A stretch of DNA of 64,000 nt from Chloroflexota bacterium (GTDB taxonomy: Bacteria > Chloroflexota > UBA6077 > JACCZL01): NCBI GenBank assembly GCA_020845495.1, contig JADLFM010000173.1, positions 1 through 64,000 of the forward strand, given 5' to 3'. The translations under genes and the position numbers were made by a program. Position 1 is the first letter of the stretch, and every line of letters begins with the position of its first letter. The notes under the pieces were generated by a model, which was given only the letters and a program-made list of their open reading frames with translations, was not told the DNA's origin and ran no database searches. Positions 61,383 to 64,000 of this stretch are shown one piece after another.

Positions 61383-61412
61383 CCCCCTCTCCCGCGTGCG
61401 CAGGAGAGGGGG
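61383..61412. repeat. interspersed palindrome CCCCCTCTCC/GGAGAGGGGG
   Basis: 10-bp perfect arms (61383-61392 and 61403-61412) around a ten-base loop, between the candidate substrate gene and the sortase gene. A terminator-like role is possible, though no T-run is present. Confidence 0.75.
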
Positions 61413-61588
61413 GAGATGACCTGATGCATTTGCCGCTCCTGGGGGGAGCCAGCGGCCCGACAGATTGGGAGGGGGAGTGCTCTCGGGGCGGGATGACGGG
61501 ACGTGCCGCTCGGTGAGACACCGTGTCGCCGAGCGCGGAGCGGAGCATGCACGCGGGCTGGGCGAGGCGACAGGGGTGTTAGAACGGA

Positions 61589-61909
61589 CTAGCTGCGTCG
61601 GCGGCGCAGCAGGTACGCGCCGGCTCCGGTGGCGGCTGCACCTCCGGCCAGCAATGGGAGTGCCAGGCCCACCGGGAAGCCGCCGGCACGGGGGGCCGGC
61701 GCCGTCGAGACGGGCGATGCTGCCGGGCTGGCCGCCGGCTTCGCGGCGGGCAAAGGCGCCACCGGGCTGGCTGCTGGACTTGCGACGGGACTGGGCGGCG
61801 TGGGAATCTGCTGGGCCAGCGTGCCCGTCGCTGGCTGGGTCAGGATGCCCAGCGAGACCGCCAGGGCGGCGCCCATCGAGAGGCTGGTCGCTCGAACGCT
61901 ACGCTTCAC
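61589..61909 (-). CDS. small secreted protein, candidate sortase substrate
   Basis: This protein of about 106 residues has a signal peptide (SVRATSLSMGAALAVSLGILT), a Pro/Ala/Ser-rich middle part (SPAASPV repeats) and a C-terminal sorting-signal-like end: PRAGGFP, then a hydrophobic stretch (VGLALPLLAGGAAATGAGAYLL) and RRRRS. This tripartite end is how sortase substrates look, although PRAGG is not a classical LPXTG. GTG 61909 is preferred (GAGGAG at five bases). A GTG two codons earlier is the alternative. The gene lies upstream of the sortase gene on the same strand, about 330 bp apart with the palindrome in between. Confidence 0.65.
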   Translation of the reverse strand: MKRSVRATSLSMGAALAVSLGILTQPATGTLAQQIPTPPSPVASPAASPVAPLPAAKPAASPAASPVSTAPAPRAGGFPVGLALPLLAGGAAATGAGAYLLRRRRS

Positions 61910-61915
61910 GCTCAC

Positions 61916-62296
61916 TCCTCGCCTGGCCCGACCCCTTACGCACAGGATGGCGCGCGGAGCATCGGCGGCCGCGCTGATGATAGCGCCTGCCCCGAGTGGA
62001 CGCCATAGGGGACCGCCGGCGGTCTGTTTTCGACGGCCGGCGGCGGGAGCCAGCGATTGCCTCGCCCTGTTGCCGTGCCGACTTGCCCTCTTGCCGTGCC
62101 GACTTGCCCTCTTGCCGTACCGATGGGTGGTCAGCGACAGACGGCAGGCGTTCAGGTCTCAGAAGTCGACGGGCAGATGGGTGTTGACAGCGCCGAGCAC
62201 GGGTACTACCGTGGCCGCATGCAGCACTCGTCGGCACACCCTGATGGCAGCCGTACCAACGCCGAGCAGCGCGACTCCTGTCCGAATGCCAGTGGC
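61916..62296. other. region between the small secreted protein and GH84, with 21-bp repeat
   Basis: This divergent 380-bp region contains two and a half copies of a 21-bp unit TTGCCGTGCCGACTTGCCCTC at 62070-62125. The GH84 reading frame is open through it, but the translation (PTCPLAV repeats) is not protein-like for the family, so I treat it as noncoding. No clear promoter was found. Confidence 0.5.
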
Positions 62297-63979
62297 ATGA
62301 ACGGCGAATTGAGTCCGGCCTTTCCCCTTCGCGGTGTCAAAGGGCTCTGGTGGGAACTCGATCGGTACCAGCCCTGGCCGGCTCTGCTCGCGCACGCTGG
62401 CTACAACCTGCTCATGCTCTGCTACTCCACCTGCCCCGAGGCCGGGCTATCCTGGCGCCAGCCGCTCCGTGCGCCAGAGCAGGAGGTGATCCGACGCCTT
62501 GCCGCCGACTGTGCCGCACGGGGCATCACCCTGTGTCTGGCGCTCCATCCGTTGATCGGAGCGCAAGCGTGGGCGCCGGAGCAGGCGGCCGTCCGCTTCC
62601 ACCCGACGAGCGGCCGAGACTGGTTCCTGCGCTACTGGCAGCAACGACGGCCCGGCGTGGCGCTCGTCCCTGACCCCCCCATCCGCTACGGCAATGAGGG
62701 AGACCTGACGCTGCTTACAGAGAAATGCCGTCAGGCCTGGGCTCTCGGCGTGCGGGCGTTCGCACTCTGCCTCGACGACGTCGATCCGGGCGCTGTGCCG
62801 CCCGGCTTCGCGAGCCTGGCCGACGCGCACGTCTGGCTCGTCCAGCGGCTGCACGACGATCTCGTCGCCACAGGCGTCGCACCCGAGCCGGTCTCGGCTG
62901 ATGCGAGTATGCGGACCGCCGACGTGGCTCGGACCGCCGACGTGGCTCGGACCGCCGACACAGCCCGGGGCGACGGGGTGGCGGAGAACGCCCAGATCGC
63001 CGATCGCCAGCCGCCCGCACCGCGCCTGTTCGTCGTGCCGACCTACTATTGGACAGGCGGCGCACGCGAGCACCCCGAGTACACTCAGACCCTCGCGCGG
63101 AACCTGCCAACCGGCGTCGAGGTGTTCTGGACCGGGCCGATCGTCCGAGCGAACGGTATCACGGCCGAGCAGGCGCACGAGGCGGCCATGCTATACGGCC
63201 GCAAACCGGTCGTCTGGCTGAACTACGCGTCGAACGATTCGTTCCGCTTCGCCCTTCAACTTCCGCCCGATCCGGCGCCTGCTCCCGACCTGGCGCCTGA
63301 GACAGCCGGCCTGCTGGTGAACCCGATGCGCCAGGCAAGCCTGACCCGTCTCCACGTTCTGGCACTCGGAGAGTATCTCCGCGATCCGGTCGGGTACGAC
63401 CACCCGGCGGCGGTTACACGCGCGATTCGTGTGCTCGTGGACGAGGAGGCCGCACTCTGGCTGGAGCGGATCGTCTGGGCCTGGGCGGCAGCACCCGATA
63501 CCCGCACGCTCCTGGACGATCTGCGCAACGGCGGGCGCGCCTTCCTGGCTGACTTGTTGGCACGTCTGCGCCCGGCCCTGGCCGCCGTCGATGCGGGGTT
63601 CGCCGGCCTCGATCCACGGCTCTCCGACGCCGAGTTGCGCGCCGAACTTCACTCTGGCATCGAGCGGCTACGCCTGCTGATTGCCGCGCTGGGTGTCCTC
63701 GCCGCCGAGGCCGGCCTCCGAGGTGAGACCGAACTCCAGGACGAGGCCGGCCTCACCGCCACTGCCCGCCTCCAGGCCAACGCTGCTCTCCCCACCGCTG
63801 CCAGCCGCTCCGAGCCGAGCAGCATCGAGAGCGATGACACCAGTGATGTCAGTCTGTCACCCTCGCCCGAAGGCTTCTGGTCGCGCGAGGCGTTGCTGGC
63901 CCATCTCACACCACTCGACGCCGATGTTCGCTGTGATGCCGAAGCGGTGCTGACGCTCCGAGGTACAGACCTGCCGTAG
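62297..63979 (+). CDS. GH84 family beta-N-acetylglucosaminidase
   Basis: This is an O-GlcNAcase/hyaluronidase-like glycoside hydrolase of family 84, cleaving beta-linked GlcNAc by substrate-assisted catalysis. About 560 residues. RGVKGLWWELDRYQPWPALL opens the TIM barrel, FALCLDDVDPG carries the catalytic Asp pair (about residues 160-161), followed by VVPTYYWTGG, VEVFWTGPIV, WLNYASND and GLLVNPMRQASL. The start is uncertain (ATGs at 62177 and 62219 are alternatives, and none has a strong ribosome binding site). No signal peptide is visible, unlike most secreted GH84. An 18-bp repeat at 62912-62965 gives RTADVA three times in a loop. The gene ends 21 bp before the window edge. Confidence 0.88.
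   Translation: MNGELSPAFPLRGVKGLWWELDRYQPWPALLAHAGYNLLMLCYSTCPEAGLSWRQPLRAPEQEVIRRLAADCAARGITLCLALHPLIGAQAWAPEQAAVRFHPTSGRDWFLRYWQQRRPGVALVPDPPIRYGNEGDLTLLTEKCRQAWALGVRAFALCLDDVDPGAVPPGFASLADAHVWLVQRLHDDLVATGVAPEPVSADASMRTADVARTADVARTADTARGDGVAENAQIADRQPPAPRLFVVPTYYWTGGAREHPEYTQTLARNLPTGVEVFWTGPIVRANGITAEQAHEAAMLYGRKPVVWLNYASNDSFRFALQLPPDPAPAPDLAPETAGLLVNPMRQASLTRLHVLALGEYLRDPVGYDHPAAVTRAIRVLVDEEAALWLERIVWAWAAAPDTRTLLDDLRNGGRAFLADLLARLRPALAAVDAGFAGLDPRLSDAELRAELHSGIERLRLLIAALGVLAAEAGLRGETELQDEAGLTATARLQANAALPTAASRSEPSSIESDDTSDVSLSPSPEGFWSREALLAHLTPLDADVRCDAEAVLTLRGTDLP
62912..62965. repeat. 18-bp tandem repeat inside the GH84 gene
   Basis: Three units of CGGACCGCCGACGTGGCT (third one diverged to ACACAGCC) in frame, in a loop between the catalytic Asp pair and VVPTYYWTGG. 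Confidence 0.9.
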
Positions 63980-64000
63980 ACCGTCGTCTTCTCCCCACGC

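Overview
This is a 64 kb stretch of GC-rich chromosomal DNA (roughly two thirds G+C) with bacterial operons on both strands. The gene set fits a Gram-positive-like but non-actinobacterial lineage. The evidence is a split DhaK/DhaL kinase, Ni superoxide dismutase with its maturation protease, two SigA-type sigma factors, F420-type oxidoreductases, decaprenyl-phosphate phosphoribosyltransferase, a sortase with a candidate substrate, and the clusters pth-mfd, ftsY-ffh and tlyA-nadK-recN. I infer a member of the Chloroflexota (Thermomicrobia/Sphaerobacter-like). An actinobacterium is the main alternative. No rRNA or tRNA gene and no transposase was recognised.

Layout. 0.2-5.2 kb: GerW-like protein, DhaL and DhaK, two Gfo/Idh/MocA oxidoreductases. 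5.3-6.6 kb: sodN and, divergently, its maturation protease. 6.6-13.5 kb: PIG-L deacetylase, HD-GYP phosphodiesterase, a large secreted FG-GAP-like protein, a three-repeat CRISPR-like array with exact 29/32 spacing, a methyltransferase, and a Cas4/RecB-like Fe-S nuclease behind a GAAC-N4-GTTC palindrome. 13.7-20.2 kb: alternative SigA-type sigma factor, DHA2 efflux pump, GT39-like membrane transferase, UbiA-type phosphoribosyltransferase. 20.5-22.8 kb: acyl-CoA dehydrogenase, methylmalonyl-CoA epimerase and the B12-binding mutase subunit. 22.8-31.1 kb: a minus-strand cell-surface glycan block with a GT4 transferase, a flippase-like protein, two O-antigen-ligase-like proteins, a cyclase-family hydrolase and another GT39. 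31.2-38.3 kb: mfd, pth, an F420-type oxidoreductase, and an ECF sigma factor with its membrane anti-sigma factor. 39.0-47.1 kb: ftsY, ffh, rpoD, tlyA, NAD kinase, recN. 47.3-52.9 kb: enolase-superfamily enzyme, purine permease, D-2-hydroxyacid dehydrogenase, LLM flavin oxidoreductase. 53.1-64 kb: an anchored GH3 hexosaminidase translationally coupled to a Ser/Thr kinase with an N-terminal extracellular part, a CoA-binding protein coupled to metY, a sortase with a sortase-substrate-like small protein, and a GH84 N-acetylglucosaminidase.

The most notable non-genic feature is a wealth of short tandem repeats. Those inside genes mostly have units of 15, 18, 21 or 24 bp and keep the frame. Several intergenic arrays have units of 7, 16, 17 or 26 bp, including 23 copies of a heptamer. 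A second theme is a family of interspersed CCCTCTCC/GGAGAGGG palindromes between genes. The CRISPR-like array and the Cas4-like nuclease lie within about 1 kb of each other without any recognisable cas operon, and are the best candidates for something undescribed.
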